Assembly: GCA_021822495.1 (NCBI GenBank)
Contig: JAKAQO010000001.1
Span: forward strand, 62,001-126,000
Direction of reading: 5' to 3'
Length of the DNA: 64,000 nt
Source of the DNA: a bacterium
GTDB lineage: Bacteria; Elusimicrobiota; Elusimicrobia; UBA1565; UBA9628
Positions 17,677-26,958 of this stretch are shown one piece after another. The position numbers were made by a program, and so were the translations under genes. How positions within the stretch are numbered: the stretch's first letter is position 1; each line of letters opens with the position of its first letter. The notes under the pieces were generated by a model. That model made no database searches, had not been told where the DNA came from, and was given only the letters and a program-made list of their open reading frames with translations.

Positions 17677-18567
17677 TTACTTCTTCAAACAAAAATTTAA
17701 GGCTGATGAAATATCATCGAACTGAAACTTAAAGCCCGCGGCTTCCATTTTCCTTGGGAAAACCCTTTGACTCGATAAAATAACGGAGGAAACCTCGCCC
17801 AAGGCCAGGTTCAAGGCCCAACGAGGAATGAAAGTCCAAGACGGCCTACTGAGGGTTTTCGCGAGAGAAAGCGCAAAATCGCTATTGCGAACGGGTTGAG
17901 AAGAGACCACGTTGACCGGCCCCAAAATATCGGAATCAACCAAAAAAAGAATCATGGCGATCAAATCCTCAAGGGCAATCCAACTCATCCATTGCCTTCC
18001 GCTTCCCAATCGGCCGCCCAAGCCCCAGCGAAAGGGAACAGCCATTCGCTCTAAAGCTCCGCCTTTTCGAGATAAAACGATTCCCATCCGGAGGCACACC
18101 GTGCGCACGCCCAAACTCTGGGCCATCAAGGCTTCTCTCTCCCAATCCACGCACAATTTTGCGAGAAAATCATCGCCCGACCTTGAAGATTCGCTCAGTT
18201 CTTCATCCGCCCGGTCTCCGTAAAAACCGCAAGCCGATGTATTAATGAAAACCTTGGGCTTTTCTTTAGCTTGGGAGATGGCCGCGACCAAGGCGCGCGT
18301 AGAAAGAATTCGGCTGTCATAAATTTGTTTTTTTCGGCGCAAATTCCAGCGCCCATTCACAATGGACTCTCCGCACAAATTAATAACCGCACCCGCTTGT
18401 TCGATTGCGGCCTGCCATTCTCCGGAACTTCTCCCATCCCAGATGAGCGCCGGAAAGTCTTGGCCGCCTTTTCGGGATAAAACCACGACTTCATGACCCT
18501 GGGAAAGCAAGGCCTTTCGCAACTGATCTCCGATAAAACCCGTTCCGCCCGCGATGACAATCTTCAT
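17677..18567 (-). CDS. TIGR01777-type NAD(P)-dependent epimerase (SDR39U1/YfcH family)
   Basis: A 296-residue short-chain dehydrogenase of the atypical SDR39U1 class. The dinucleotide-binding GGTGFIG lies at residues 7-13. INLCGESIVNGRW and the NTSACGFYG segment are characteristic of the family, as is the C-terminal region with RWALNLALGE. Length is normal (about 295-300). The natural substrate of the family is not established, so no reaction is claimed. The ATG overlaps the stop of the upstream RDD gene as TAATG, so the two are translationally coupled. Confidence 0.85.
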   Translation of the reverse strand: MKIVIAGGTGFIGDQLRKALLSQGHEVVVLSRKGGQDFPALIWDGRSSGEWQAAIEQAGAVINLCGESIVNGRWNLRRKKQIYDSRILSTRALVAAISQAKEKPKVFINTSACGFYGDRADEELSESSRSGDDFLAKLCVDWEREALMAQSLGVRTVCLRMGIVLSRKGGALERMAVPFRWGLGGRLGSGRQWMSWIALEDLIAMILFLVDSDILGPVNVVSSQPVRNSDFALSLAKTLSRPSWTFIPRWALNLALGEVSSVILSSQRVFPRKMEAAGFKFQFDDISSALNFCLKK

Positions 18568-19385
18568 TAGCGGTGAACTCTAGGCGGCGGACCTTCCACG
18601 ATCAAGCGCGTATGCCTCTGATCCAGGCAAACCGCTGAAATCCAATAGACATCCGTTCCCGCGCGCATCTGAAAACGATCCGGCTGAAACATCATCTTGA
18701 GAGCGTTCCTAAATTCATCGGCATTACCGCTGGCCTTCGCCAAATCCGCCAAGGAATCCGTGTAAGTTCCATGTTGAGCCTTATAATCATCTTCAATTTT
18801 AGCGAGGAAATAAAGAGCGTCCGCAGATTTTTTAACTTGTTCTTGTTCGCTAAAAGTTGGGGCCGAAAAAAGCCCGTGAAGAAGAACCCCGTAAATAAAA
18901 ACAAGCACGCAAACCGCCGCCGCGAAAAGCGCGTTGGATTCCCCCCTGCTTTTCGGGCGCAGCTGCACTACAAAGGTCCCGGAAAGCAGATCATGGAGCG
19001 TTCTTGAATCTGCGCGAAAAAAAGCGAACCAGAAGCCGAAATTAAAGAAAACCGAACTCAGAATTTGTCCAAACGCCCGAATCAAGGACTGCAAGAAACC
19101 GGGATGGCGCCCGTTTCCATCAATAACCACAATCCCCATCAGCCGCTTGCCGATAGTTCCACCCATACGCACTCCGAGACATTGATAGATTCCATAGAGA
19201 AATATCCAAAAAGCGGAAACCTTGAGAGGGGTTAAAAAAACAGGCCACGAATAAGAATGAGCCATCGCCCATAGGCTCAGCGTCCACGCGAAGATAAAGG
19301 GAGACAAATCCAAGACGTAAGCGATGAAGCGCTCGTTAATCATAGCCGGCGTCAAAACCTGCTCTTGAGAACTTCCCTGTTCCAT
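18567..19385 (-). CDS. RDD-family membrane protein
   Basis: A 272-residue protein starting at ATG 19385; a TTG 11 codons upstream is in frame but would run into the divergent gene. The N-terminal half is an RDD domain: a first helix after NERFIAYVLD, a second helix, then GGTIGKRLMGIVVID, and the signature FRADSRTLHDLLSGT. A further hydrophobic helix near residue 190 precedes a small polar C-terminal domain (about 75 residues) that looks like the tail of a pilin-like or similar periplasmic domain (YFLAKIEDDYKAQHGTYTDS). RDD proteins are often transporters or membrane accessory proteins. No substrate can be inferred. It is divergent from the ACT-domain gene with only 32 bp between starts. Confidence 0.8.
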   Translation of the reverse strand: MEQGSSQEQVLTPAMINERFIAYVLDLSPFIFAWTLSLWAMAHSYSWPVFLTPLKVSAFWIFLYGIYQCLGVRMGGTIGKRLMGIVVIDGNGRHPGFLQSLIRAFGQILSSVFFNFGFWFAFFRADSRTLHDLLSGTFVVQLRPKSRGESNALFAAAVCVLVFIYGVLLHGLFSAPTFSEQEQVKKSADALYFLAKIEDDYKAQHGTYTDSLADLAKASGNADEFRNALKMMFQPDRFQMRAGTDVYWISAVCLDQRHTRLIVEGPPPRVHR

Positions 19386-19404
19386 AATTGTTCGTTTCTT
19401 ATGA

Positions 19405-19410
19405 TAGAAT
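19405..19410 (+). promoter_or_regulatory. -10-like hexamer 7 nt before the ACT gene start
   Basis: TAGAAT ends 7 nt upstream of ATG 19418. There is no Shine-Dalgarno sequence, so the transcript may be leaderless. No good -35 box is visible. Confidence 0.3.
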
Positions 19411-19417
19411 AAAAACA

Positions 19418-19828
19418 ATGAAAATCGAACTCCTCAAGCAATTTAGCATCTTCATGCCGAACCGCCCAGGGGCACTGGCCGCGATGACGCGGCTTTTCGC
19501 CAATCAGGGAGTCAACCTCATCGGCATCGCGTCCGAAATCTCAAATGATTCAGGTCTCGTTCGGGTCGCGGTTCCAGAAGGAACAGATGTATCAGGAATT
19601 CTCACCCAAGCCGGATTTGCCAGCGTGGAAACCAGTCTTCTCTCGATTGAACTCCCGGACAAGCCGGGAGAGCTCTCCAGAATTACAAAAACACTCGCCG
19701 ACAACCACGTCAACATCACCACTATTTATGGAACCGCGGTCGGTGGAAACCAAACTCGTATTTTAATCGCGGCGGAAAATACCCCCAAGGCCAAAAGCGT
19801 CCTGGAAAGCCTTACCTTTGATGTTTGA
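19418..19828 (+). CDS. Protein of two ACT domains
   Basis: A 136-residue protein made of two tandem ACT domains and nothing else. Domain 1, about residues 4-70, begins FSIFMPNRPGALAAM; domain 2, about 71-136, begins LSIELPDKPGELSRI. ACT domains bind small ligands, most often amino acids, and regulate enzymes. A free-standing pair probably acts as a ligand sensor, but its partner is not evident here. ATG 19418 was chosen because it gives the conserved ACT start; a TTG 10 codons upstream is in frame. Its 3' end overlaps the convergent htpX by 17 bp. Confidence 0.85.
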   Translation: MKIELLKQFSIFMPNRPGALAAMTRLFANQGVNLIGIASEISNDSGLVRVAVPEGTDVSGILTQAGFASVETSLLSIELPDKPGELSRITKTLADNHVNITTIYGTAVGGNQTRILIAAENTPKAKSVLESLTFDV

Positions 19829-20714
19829 GGGCTTCGATTCGAGCGTCCAGGGGCGGATGACTGGCAAAAAGTGCCGCGATGAGCCCCCGACCATGCCCGT
19901 TGATCTTAAAGGTTGAAAGGGCTGGAGCCCGGTTATCTTCCCCTGACATCGCAGTCTGAAGAGACTCAAGGGCATGAATCATCGTCTGCGGGCTCGTCAA
20001 ACGAGCGGAACTTGAATCGGCGGCATATTCTCTCCTGCGCGAAAACCAATAAATAATGGGCGAAGCCAAAATAAACAACACCGTCTCTAAAGCGTTGATT
20101 AAAAGAAACTGCGCGATAAAGCCCATTCCCCCGCGCTCATCTTCTCTTTTCTGCATCGCATTTTCAATTAAGAACGCTAAAATTTGAGAAACGAAAATAA
20201 CAAAGGTATTGACCACTCCCTGTAAAAGCGTCATCGTTACCATGTCGCCGTTGACGATGTGGGAGATTTCGTGGCCGATGACTCCATCTACCGCAGTTGA
20301 ATCCATATTTTCCAAAAGCGAACTAGATATCGCCAAAAGAGCGCGTCGCCGGCTGGGCCCGGTGGCGAAAGCGTTGATCTCAGGGCTCTGGTAAATTCCG
20401 ATTTCCGGAACGGTCTCAAGTCCGGCCCTCTGGCAAAGACTTCGCACCTTGGCCACGATTTGGGCTTCCAAATCTCCTCGAGGATTTTGCGCGTCAATGA
20501 CTTGAACCCCTAAAGACATTTTCGCCATCCAGCGAGACATTTGAAGCGAAATAAAAGCGCCGCCAAATCCAAAAAGGGCGCACATAATCAGAAGAGACTG
20601 ATAATTAATCCCGCGCGCACCCAGCCACGGCTGGAGACCCAAAAGACTGATGACGGAAGAAATAACCAAAAGAACCAGCAAATTGACGGCGATAAAGAGA
20701 ACGATTCGCTTCAT
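19812..20714 (-). CDS. htpX: Zinc metalloprotease HtpX
   Basis: A 300-residue M48-family membrane protease for quality control of damaged membrane proteins. Two N-terminal transmembrane helices (about 7-27 and 37-57) are followed by the zinc motif GHEISHI with His148, Glu149 and His152. Two more hydrophobic segments follow at about 160-182 and 197-217. The third ligand region is RRREYAADSSSARL, with the Glu. The C-terminus has FASHPPLDARIEAL, typical of HtpX. AGGAGG sits 5 nt before ATG 20714, one of the strongest ribosome-binding sites in the window. It is divergent from the response regulator at 20821. Confidence 0.95.
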   Translation of the reverse strand: MKRIVLFIAVNLLVLLVISSVISLLGLQPWLGARGINYQSLLIMCALFGFGGAFISLQMSRWMAKMSLGVQVIDAQNPRGDLEAQIVAKVRSLCQRAGLETVPEIGIYQSPEINAFATGPSRRRALLAISSSLLENMDSTAVDGVIGHEISHIVNGDMVTMTLLQGVVNTFVIFVSQILAFLIENAMQKREDERGGMGFIAQFLLINALETVLFILASPIIYWFSRRREYAADSSSARLTSPQTMIHALESLQTAMSGEDNRAPALSTFKINGHGRGLIAALFASHPPLDARIEALKHQR

Positions 20715-20805
20715 GGAAGCCTCCTAAGAACTTGACCGCTTAGAGCCTTAGCTCTCAAACTGCGGTTCTGATTTCATTATACTATTTTGTACTGGTTCAA
20801 TATGT

Positions 20806-20811
20806 TAGAAT
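20806..20811 (+). promoter_or_regulatory. -10-like hexamer 9 nt before the response-regulator start
   Basis: TAGAAT ends 9 nt before ATG 20821. There is no Shine-Dalgarno and no convincing -35 at the normal distance. It shares its spacing with several other genes in this window. Confidence 0.3.
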
Positions 20812-20820
20812 CATTGGTAT

Positions 20821-21564
20821 ATGCCAACCCGAAAAAACGCAAAAAAGAAAAAATCAATAACCGCGAAAAAAACCAGCGCTTCCTCTACAAACAATAGGAA
20901 AGTGCGAGTCATCATCGCCGACGACCAAACTCTTTTTCGAGAAGGAATTAAAGATATGCTCGCCGATGAGAGAACCATCGAAGTTATCGGGGAAGCCGCG
21001 GATGGGAAAGAAGCTCTTAAACTAGTTAAAACCCTTAAACCCAATGTCATCCTCCTTGATATCAAACTGCCCCACATGGACGGAATCCAGGCCGCGCGGC
21101 AAATCCATAAGGAATGCCCGCGCACCAATGTCCTCATCTTATCGTCTTTCGAGGATGAATCCCATGTCATGGAGGCCATTCAAGCCGGCGCTAACGGATA
21201 TCTGTCGAAAATGCTTCCTTCTTACGAACTCGTCAACGCCCTTAAAGCCTTCGCCAACAAAAACGTCATGATTCCTCAACCCGTCATGAGCCGTTTGATG
21301 GATAGTCTCCGAAAAGCCAATAATGCCATTCCCGACTCTTCACTGGTCGCATTGACCCGAATGGAAGTCAAGATTCTCGCCTTATTAGGCCGCGGGCAAT
21401 CAAACAAAGAGATCGCAGTTAAGCTCGGCCTCAGCGTCAAGACCGTCAAAAATCACCTCAATAATATGTTCCAAAAACTCGGCGTCACCAATCGAACGGA
21501 AGCGGTGGTCAAGGGAATCGACCTGGGAATTATTTCCGCTGAAAAAGAGACGGATGGAGCGTAA
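20821..21564 (+). CDS. NarL/FixJ-type response regulator
   Basis: A 247-residue regulator. A Lys-rich N-terminal extension of about 27 residues precedes a receiver domain beginning VRVIIADDQTLFREGI. The phosphoacceptor Asp is in ILLDIKLPHMDG (about residue 80). A C-terminal LuxR helix-turn-helix spans about 178-240 (LTRMEVKILALLGRGQSNKE, then SVKTVKNHLNNMFQKLGV). It should bind DNA as a phosphorylation-dependent dimer. No sensor kinase is adjacent, so it is an orphan here. It leads a plus-strand run with a membrane unknown, rocD, glucan phosphorylase and rnd, which it might control, but no operator is visible. Confidence 0.9.
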   Translation: MPTRKNAKKKKSITAKKTSASSTNNRKVRVIIADDQTLFREGIKDMLADERTIEVIGEAADGKEALKLVKTLKPNVILLDIKLPHMDGIQAARQIHKECPRTNVLILSSFEDESHVMEAIQAGANGYLSKMLPSYELVNALKAFANKNVMIPQPVMSRLMDSLRKANNAIPDSSLVALTRMEVKILALLGRGQSNKEIAVKLGLSVKTVKNHLNNMFQKLGVTNRTEAVVKGIDLGIISAEKETDGA

Positions 21565-21570
21565 AGCAAA

Positions 21571-22371
21571 ATGGGGAATTCGCAAGAACAGAAAAAAAGC
21601 AGCGGTTTTTGGGGATTATTGGCGCTGATTGTTTTCATCGGAGCGGGAGCCGCTATTTTCTATTTCTCCAGAAAAGAAAATAGTCCGCTCAGCGTCTCCA
21701 GCTCAGAATTTAACGTGACTTCCCTGCCTCAAGAAGAGAACTCAAAAGCCTCTTCAACGCCGTCTTCCTCAGCCTCCCAAACCAACCAATCCGGACTCGG
21801 TATGATCAAGGGAGTCATCCCGGGGCTTTTCAGCGGCTCTAAAGCCAAGCCTTCCGCCGCACAGACTTTAGCCGATCAATTTACCGCTCTCTGCCGCGCC
21901 AATGAGGGCAAGGTTCAAGCCTTGGCCATGGCCTACACCCGAAAGTATCCGGCCATTCAACAATACGGGCGTGATTGGATGAGTTATCCCGATCTCAAGC
22001 AACTCAATGACAATTACATGAAAAACCACGATCCCATTGCGTTTCTCAAAGGCTTGTCCGCCTCCCAGAATTTCGGAAAACTGGTGAAAAAATACGCCAA
22101 ACACCCGGAAATCCGGCAATTCGCCCAAGACGCCATTCATCAAGCCCCCCCAGAATTTATGTCGGTAGGAATGAGCGTCATCAGCCAAGACGGAACCGTC
22201 AAGGGAGTGGCTTCCAACGTTTCTCAAGCGCTGGGATTGCCGCCGAGTTTATTTAATTCCCTGGGTGGCCAATCGCCTCAAGCCGATCAAAAAGCGATCA
22301 TGAATTCCGTGAACTCCCAGATGCAGCAACTCCAAAATGTCCTTCCTCAAGCTCAAGGAAACGGGCAGTAA
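21571..22371 (+). CDS. Membrane-anchored protein of unknown function
   Basis: A 266-residue protein with a single N-terminal transmembrane helix (about residues 13-32) and then a Ser-rich linker to about 100. A mostly helical domain follows at about 100-210 with AMAYTRKYPAIQQYGRDWM and LKGLSASQNFGKLVKKYA, and the tail is Gln-rich. There are no enzyme motifs I recognise. It lies 6 nt after the response regulator and 5 nt before rocD, so it is probably cotranscribed with both. GGAG precedes the ATG by about 11 nt. Confidence 0.7.
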   Translation: MGNSQEQKKSSGFWGLLALIVFIGAGAAIFYFSRKENSPLSVSSSEFNVTSLPQEENSKASSTPSSSASQTNQSGLGMIKGVIPGLFSGSKAKPSAAQTLADQFTALCRANEGKVQALAMAYTRKYPAIQQYGRDWMSYPDLKQLNDNYMKNHDPIAFLKGLSASQNFGKLVKKYAKHPEIRQFAQDAIHQAPPEFMSVGMSVISQDGTVKGVASNVSQALGLPPSLFNSLGGQSPQADQKAIMNSVNSQMQQLQNVLPQAQGNGQ

Positions 22372-22376
22372 TCTCC

Positions 22377-23576
22377 ATGAGCCGGTTAGACCAGCGCTTT
22401 ATTTCTCTTGATGAGCGTTACGGCGCGCCTAATTATCACCCGCTCCCCGTCGTGCTTAAAAAGGGTAAAGGAGTTTACGTCTGGGACGTGAATGGAAACC
22501 GCTATTTCGATATGCTCTCGGCCTACTCAGCCTTAAACCAAGGCCACAATCACCCGAAGATTGTCGCGGCGGCAAAAGCCCAGCTCAATCGGCTTACGCT
22601 CACTTCCCGAGCCTTTCATAACGCGCTCATGGGCCCCTTGCTTAAGGAAATTTGCCGCTTGACCAGACAAGACAAGGCGATTCTCATGAATTCCGGAGCC
22701 GAGGCGGTTGAAACCGCGATTAAAGCTATGCGCCTATGGGGATACCAGGTTAAGAAAATTCCCAAAGATCGCGCCGAGATTATCGTGTGCCGCAATAATT
22801 TTCACGGAAGAACGACGACGATTGTCGGATTTTCCTCCGATCCCAATTCCTACGAGGGTTTTGGGCCTAAAACCCCGGGATTTATTGAGATCGAATACGG
22901 TTCGGGAAAGTCTCTTGAATCGGCCATCACCTCTAACACTTGCGGTTTTCTTTTCGAGCCTCTCCAAGGAGAAGCTGGGGTTCTCATCCCGCCCACCGGA
23001 TACCTCAAGGAAATTCGCGCCCTCTGTTCCAAACATAACGTTCTTATGTGCGCCGATGAAATACAGACGGGCCTAGGCCGAACAGGAAAACTCTTTTGTT
23101 GCGATCATGAGAAGGTCCGCCCCGATCTCATGATTTTAGGTAAAGCCCTCTCAGGAGGGCTTTACCCCATTTCTGCCGTCGCCGCCCGTTCCGATATCAT
23201 GGATTTATTCACCGCAGGAAAACACGGTAGCACCTTTGGTGGAAACCCTCTGGCCTCTTCCATCGGCCTTGCGGCCCTCAAGGTTATCGTCGAGGAAAGA
23301 TTGCCCCAAAAAGCGGCCGCGACAGGAGAATATTTTAGGAGTTTACTTCAAACCCTCAAATTAGACTTCATTCAAGAGGTTCGCGGCAAAGGACTGCTCA
23401 TCGGAGTCGAACTAAAGAAACCCGCTCGCCCCTTTTGCGAGGCTCTCGCGAAAAACGGAATATTGGCCAAGGAAACCCACGAGAAAACCATCCGTTTCGC
23501 CCCTCCTTTGACCATTACCAGAGCCCAAATTCAAGAAGCCTTCAATCTCATTCGGAGCGCTCTGTCCTATCGTTAA
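22377..23576 (+). CDS. rocD: Ornithine aminotransferase
   Basis: A 399-residue class III PLP aminotransferase converting ornithine and 2-oxoglutarate to glutamate semialdehyde (then pyrroline-5-carboxylate) and glutamate. The N-terminus DERYGAPNYHPLPVVLKKG and FDMLSAYSALNQGHNHPKI are characteristic of ornithine, rather than acetylornithine, aminotransferases. The PLP-binding lysine is K256 in LILGKALSGG. The GRTTTIVGFSSDP and EPLQGEAGVLIP motifs are intact. Length is normal. Start spacing (5 nt from the previous gene) supports an operon. Confidence 0.93.
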   Translation: MSRLDQRFISLDERYGAPNYHPLPVVLKKGKGVYVWDVNGNRYFDMLSAYSALNQGHNHPKIVAAAKAQLNRLTLTSRAFHNALMGPLLKEICRLTRQDKAILMNSGAEAVETAIKAMRLWGYQVKKIPKDRAEIIVCRNNFHGRTTTIVGFSSDPNSYEGFGPKTPGFIEIEYGSGKSLESAITSNTCGFLFEPLQGEAGVLIPPTGYLKEIRALCSKHNVLMCADEIQTGLGRTGKLFCCDHEKVRPDLMILGKALSGGLYPISAVAARSDIMDLFTAGKHGSTFGGNPLASSIGLAALKVIVEERLPQKAAATGEYFRSLLQTLKLDFIQEVRGKGLLIGVELKKPARPFCEALAKNGILAKETHEKTIRFAPPLTITRAQIQEAFNLIRSALSYR

Positions 23577-23584
23577 AATTTTTG

Positions 23585-23590
23585 TAGAAT
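23585..23590 (+). promoter_or_regulatory. -10-like hexamer 9 nt before the glucan phosphorylase start
   Basis: TAGAAT ends 9 nt before ATG 23600 in the short gap after rocD, with no Shine-Dalgarno. It could be an internal promoter giving a leaderless message. Confidence 0.3.
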
Positions 23591-23599
23591 GAATCTCCA

Positions 23600-25747
23600 A
23601 TGAACCCTCAAAATCATCAAGAACTCGCGCTTCCGCAAAGACTTTCTAGACTCAAAGATTTGGCCTATAACCTCTGGTGGTCTTGGCATCACGACGCGCG
23701 CTTTCTCTTTAGAGAAATTGACCCTATTTTGTGGGAATCATCCAATCACAATCCCGTTCTCCTTCTTAAACGCTCAAAAGACAAACTGATCCAATTGGCG
23801 GACAATCAGCGGTTTCTGGCGCATTACGATCAGGTCGTGGACGCCTTTGATCATGACACCAGCTGTTCCGACACTTGGTCTGAAAGACGGTTCGGCGCTG
23901 ACGCCCGGGATAAAGCCATCGCTTACTTTTCCGCTGAATTCGGCCTCCACGCGTCCTTACCGCTTTATTCCGGAGGGTTGGGAATTTTGGCCGGAGACCA
24001 TTTAAAATCGGCTTCCGATCTCAATCTGCCCCTGGTCGGGGTTGGATTTATGTATCCCAAGGGCTACGTCACGCAAAGACTGGGCTCCGATGGCTGGCAA
24101 CAAAACGTTTATCACGATCTCAATTGGGATCATGCCCCCATCTTACCCTTGTGCCGTCCTAACGGGGAACATGTTATTTTCGATTTTTCGCTTGGTTCGT
24201 GGAAACTTAAAATCGCCGTCTGGCTGGTTCACATTGGGCGGGTATCCCTTTATTTAATGGACACCAACATCGATGGAAATTCTCCCGCTGACCGCGACAT
24301 CACGACCCAGCTTTACGGCGGAGACCACAGCATGCGCCTTAAACAGGAAATCGTTTTAGGAATCGGAGGCCTCAGGCTTTTAAGATTTCTGGGTATTCCC
24401 GCGGCATTTTTTCACGCCAATGAGGGGCACGCCTCCTTTTTATTCGTGGAACTTCTCCGAGAAAAAATTGCCGCCGGCTTATCTCTTGAAGAAGCGAAAA
24501 GCGAGACCGCTCATGAAACCCTTTTTACGACCCATACCCCTGTTCCCGCCGGTCACGACGTTTTTGAAACGCAACTTTTGATGCCCTTTTTCCAAGATTA
24601 TATCAACGAGCTCAATCTCACGCAAGAACAATTCTTGGAGTTAGGCCAATCTCCCAATGAAGTCGGTTGGAATATGACGGCCTTAGCCTTAAAATTAGCG
24701 GGACATAAAAACGCGGTCAGTAAAAGACATGGCCAGGTTTCCCGAGAGATGTGGCATAAATTATGGCCGGGAAAAGAGCTTCACGATGTCCCAATTGATT
24801 CTATCACTAACGGAGTCCATCTCGGGTTTTGGGTCCAATCAGACCTCCAACAACTCTTCAACTTGCGCCTCGGCATCCATTGGGTTAAGGCTCAGGACAA
24901 TCCTGGATTCTGGGAAGGCATTGAAAACATCCCGGACGAAGAAATTTGGCGCGCGCATCTCAGAGCTAAGGGAAGGCTTTTAAGCATTCTCGAACATCGG
25001 CTAAAATCCCGCTGGCAAGAAGGCGCGGAACCAAGCCAAATATTAGCGCAGGGAGCTCTCCTGGACCGTGAAATTTTAACCATCGGATTTGCCCGAAGGT
25101 TCGCCACCTATAAAAGAGCTGATCTCATTTTCCATGATATCGAACGCTTAAAGCGAATGATTCTCAACTCCGCCCGTCCCGTACAACTTATCTTCGCGGG
25201 AAAAGCCCACCCAGCCGACAATAATGGAAAAACCCTCATTCAACAGATATTTCACCTCGCGAAGGATCCTGCTTTTGCCGGTCATATCTCTTTTGTCGAA
25301 GATTATGATATGCAGCTGGCTCGATATTTGGTGCAGGGTTGTGACCTATGGCTCAATAACCCGATTCCTCCTCTTGAAGCCTGTGGAACCAGCGGGCAAA
25401 AGGCGGCTTCCAATGGAGTCCCCAATCTCAGTATCCTGGACGGCTGGTGGGAAGAAGGCTTCACGGGAACAAATGGTTGGGGAATCGAGGGCATCGGCAA
25501 GGAATCTTCTGATAGAAACGCAGAAGAGGCCAATAAAATTTACCAGACGCTTGAATCTCAAATCATTCCTCTTTTTTACGACCGAGACTCCGATTCCATC
25601 CCTCACGGGTGGGTTAAGGTCATGAAAGAATCCATCCGAACTTCCGCCCCGCGTTTTTCCGCCCAGAGAATGGTTAAAGAATACGCGGAAAAATTCTATT
25701 CCAAGGCTTTTGAACAAGTTCCTGTTCCTCTGAGAAACCAACCCTAA
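23600..25747 (+). CDS. glgP: Alpha-glucan phosphorylase (short form, GT35)
   Basis: A 715-residue glycogen/maltodextrin phosphorylase of the shorter TIGR02094-like type, releasing glucose-1-phosphate from alpha-1,4-glucans. Visible landmarks: the N-terminal LKDLAYNLWWSWHHDARFLF typical of this subfamily, YFSAEFGLHASLPLYSGGLG, and HANEGHASFLFVELLRE. TTHTPVPAGHDVF, the substrate/PLP loop RRFATYKRADL and EACGTSGQKAASNG followed by SILDGWW are also present. The usual GTSGMK reads GTSGQK here. It abuts rnd exactly: its TAA is followed immediately by that gene's ATG. No glycogen synthase or branching enzyme is in the window. Confidence 0.92.
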   Translation: MNPQNHQELALPQRLSRLKDLAYNLWWSWHHDARFLFREIDPILWESSNHNPVLLLKRSKDKLIQLADNQRFLAHYDQVVDAFDHDTSCSDTWSERRFGADARDKAIAYFSAEFGLHASLPLYSGGLGILAGDHLKSASDLNLPLVGVGFMYPKGYVTQRLGSDGWQQNVYHDLNWDHAPILPLCRPNGEHVIFDFSLGSWKLKIAVWLVHIGRVSLYLMDTNIDGNSPADRDITTQLYGGDHSMRLKQEIVLGIGGLRLLRFLGIPAAFFHANEGHASFLFVELLREKIAAGLSLEEAKSETAHETLFTTHTPVPAGHDVFETQLLMPFFQDYINELNLTQEQFLELGQSPNEVGWNMTALALKLAGHKNAVSKRHGQVSREMWHKLWPGKELHDVPIDSITNGVHLGFWVQSDLQQLFNLRLGIHWVKAQDNPGFWEGIENIPDEEIWRAHLRAKGRLLSILEHRLKSRWQEGAEPSQILAQGALLDREILTIGFARRFATYKRADLIFHDIERLKRMILNSARPVQLIFAGKAHPADNNGKTLIQQIFHLAKDPAFAGHISFVEDYDMQLARYLVQGCDLWLNNPIPPLEACGTSGQKAASNGVPNLSILDGWWEEGFTGTNGWGIEGIGKESSDRNAEEANKIYQTLESQIIPLFYDRDSDSIPHGWVKVMKESIRTSAPRFSAQRMVKEYAEKFYSKAFEQVPVPLRNQP

Positions 25748-26896
25748 ATGGGAAACCTGGAAATTTTCCCCCCTTGGATTGTCACCTCGACCAAGGAACT
25801 CGCGGAAGCCGTCAAAGAAATAGAAAATTCTCCGCAACTCGCAATCGACATCGAATCCGACAGTTTTTACGCCTACCGGGAAAGGGTCTGCCTTATTCAA
25901 ATTTCATCTTCGTCCAAAGACTATATCGTCGATCCCCTGGCCATTCAAGACTTATCCCTTCTCGGGAAGATATTCTCCAATCCTAATATGGAAAAGATAT
26001 TCCACGCCGGGGAATACGACGTTTTATGTCTTAAACGCGACTATCAATTTGAATTTAAAAATCTCTTCGACACGATGATCGCGGCCCGGTTTCTTGGAGA
26101 GAAAGAACTGGGGCTTAAAGCGGCGATTTCAAAGCACTTTAAAATCGAGCTGTGCAAAAAACATCAGCGAGCGGATTGGAGCAAAAGACCTTTGACCGAC
26201 GATCAACTGCGTTACGCTCAATTGGATACGCATTTCTTAATTTCTCTTTCCGACATCCAAAAGAAATCCCTGCTTGAGCGCGGACGCCTTGAAGACGCAA
26301 AAGAAGCCTCGGAAAACTTATCCGCCCTTAAAGCGCAAACAAGACCCTTTGACGCCGAGGGATATCGCAAACTCAAAGGAAGCCGCGATCTGTCGCCAGA
26401 AGGCCGCGGGATTCTCAAGGAACTTTATCTCTGCCGGGAAGAGATAGCCCGAATGAGAAACAAGGCCCGGTTTCGAATCATGAACGATGAACTTCTCCTT
26501 CAAATCGCGAAAGTATGCCCCAAGGACGTCTCGGACCTTTCCCAGGTTAAAGGCATGACCCCCTATCTTCTTCAAGCTTTTGGCCGGCACATTGTCGACT
26601 GCGTCTTGCGCGGAGAGAAGTCTCCGGAAGCGCCGGTTTGCTGGGCTGATAAAACTCGTAGCCGCCGCACGCCCCCAGAAGAAGTCAACCTCTTTGAAAA
26701 ATTGCGCCTCTGGAGAAAAACTCAAGGCGAAACCGAAGGTCTTGATCCGGCGGCAATTCTTTCAACCGAACAGCTTAAAGACATCGCCCATGCCCTTTGG
26801 GCTAAGAAAAAAGACGTCTTTCGCTCGTTGAGCGATTTAAAGAAAAACCGCTATGAACAAAGTCTGCTTAAGTTCATATCTTCTATCCAGGAATGA
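25748..26896 (+). CDS. rnd: Ribonuclease D
   Basis: A 382-residue DEDD-family 3'-5' exoribonuclease involved in tRNA and stable RNA 3'-end trimming. The Exo I motif is LAIDIESDSFYAYRERVCLI (about residues 32-51). Exo II is in HAGEYDVLCLKRDY, and Exo III, with Tyr, in DDQLRYAQLDTHFLI. After the nuclease domain there are two HRDC-like helical regions (about 210-290 and 315-380), the usual RNase D plan. The start directly abuts the glucan phosphorylase stop, so translation is probably coupled. Confidence 0.92.
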   Translation: MGNLEIFPPWIVTSTKELAEAVKEIENSPQLAIDIESDSFYAYRERVCLIQISSSSKDYIVDPLAIQDLSLLGKIFSNPNMEKIFHAGEYDVLCLKRDYQFEFKNLFDTMIAARFLGEKELGLKAAISKHFKIELCKKHQRADWSKRPLTDDQLRYAQLDTHFLISLSDIQKKSLLERGRLEDAKEASENLSALKAQTRPFDAEGYRKLKGSRDLSPEGRGILKELYLCREEIARMRNKARFRIMNDELLLQIAKVCPKDVSDLSQVKGMTPYLLQAFGRHIVDCVLRGEKSPEAPVCWADKTRSRRTPPEEVNLFEKLRLWRKTQGETEGLDPAAILSTEQLKDIAHALWAKKKDVFRSLSDLKKNRYEQSLLKFISSIQE

Positions 26897-26958
26897 TATA
26901 ATGAATGCGGAACTTTCCAAAAGCGAGCTTATAAATAGCCCGCTTCTAGAGAGTTTCG

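Noticed and set aside
20742-20757. Small hairpin AGAGC-CTTA-GCTCT between htpX and the response regulator
   Set aside because: A five-pair stem without a T-run in a divergent promoter region is too weak to call a terminator or operator.
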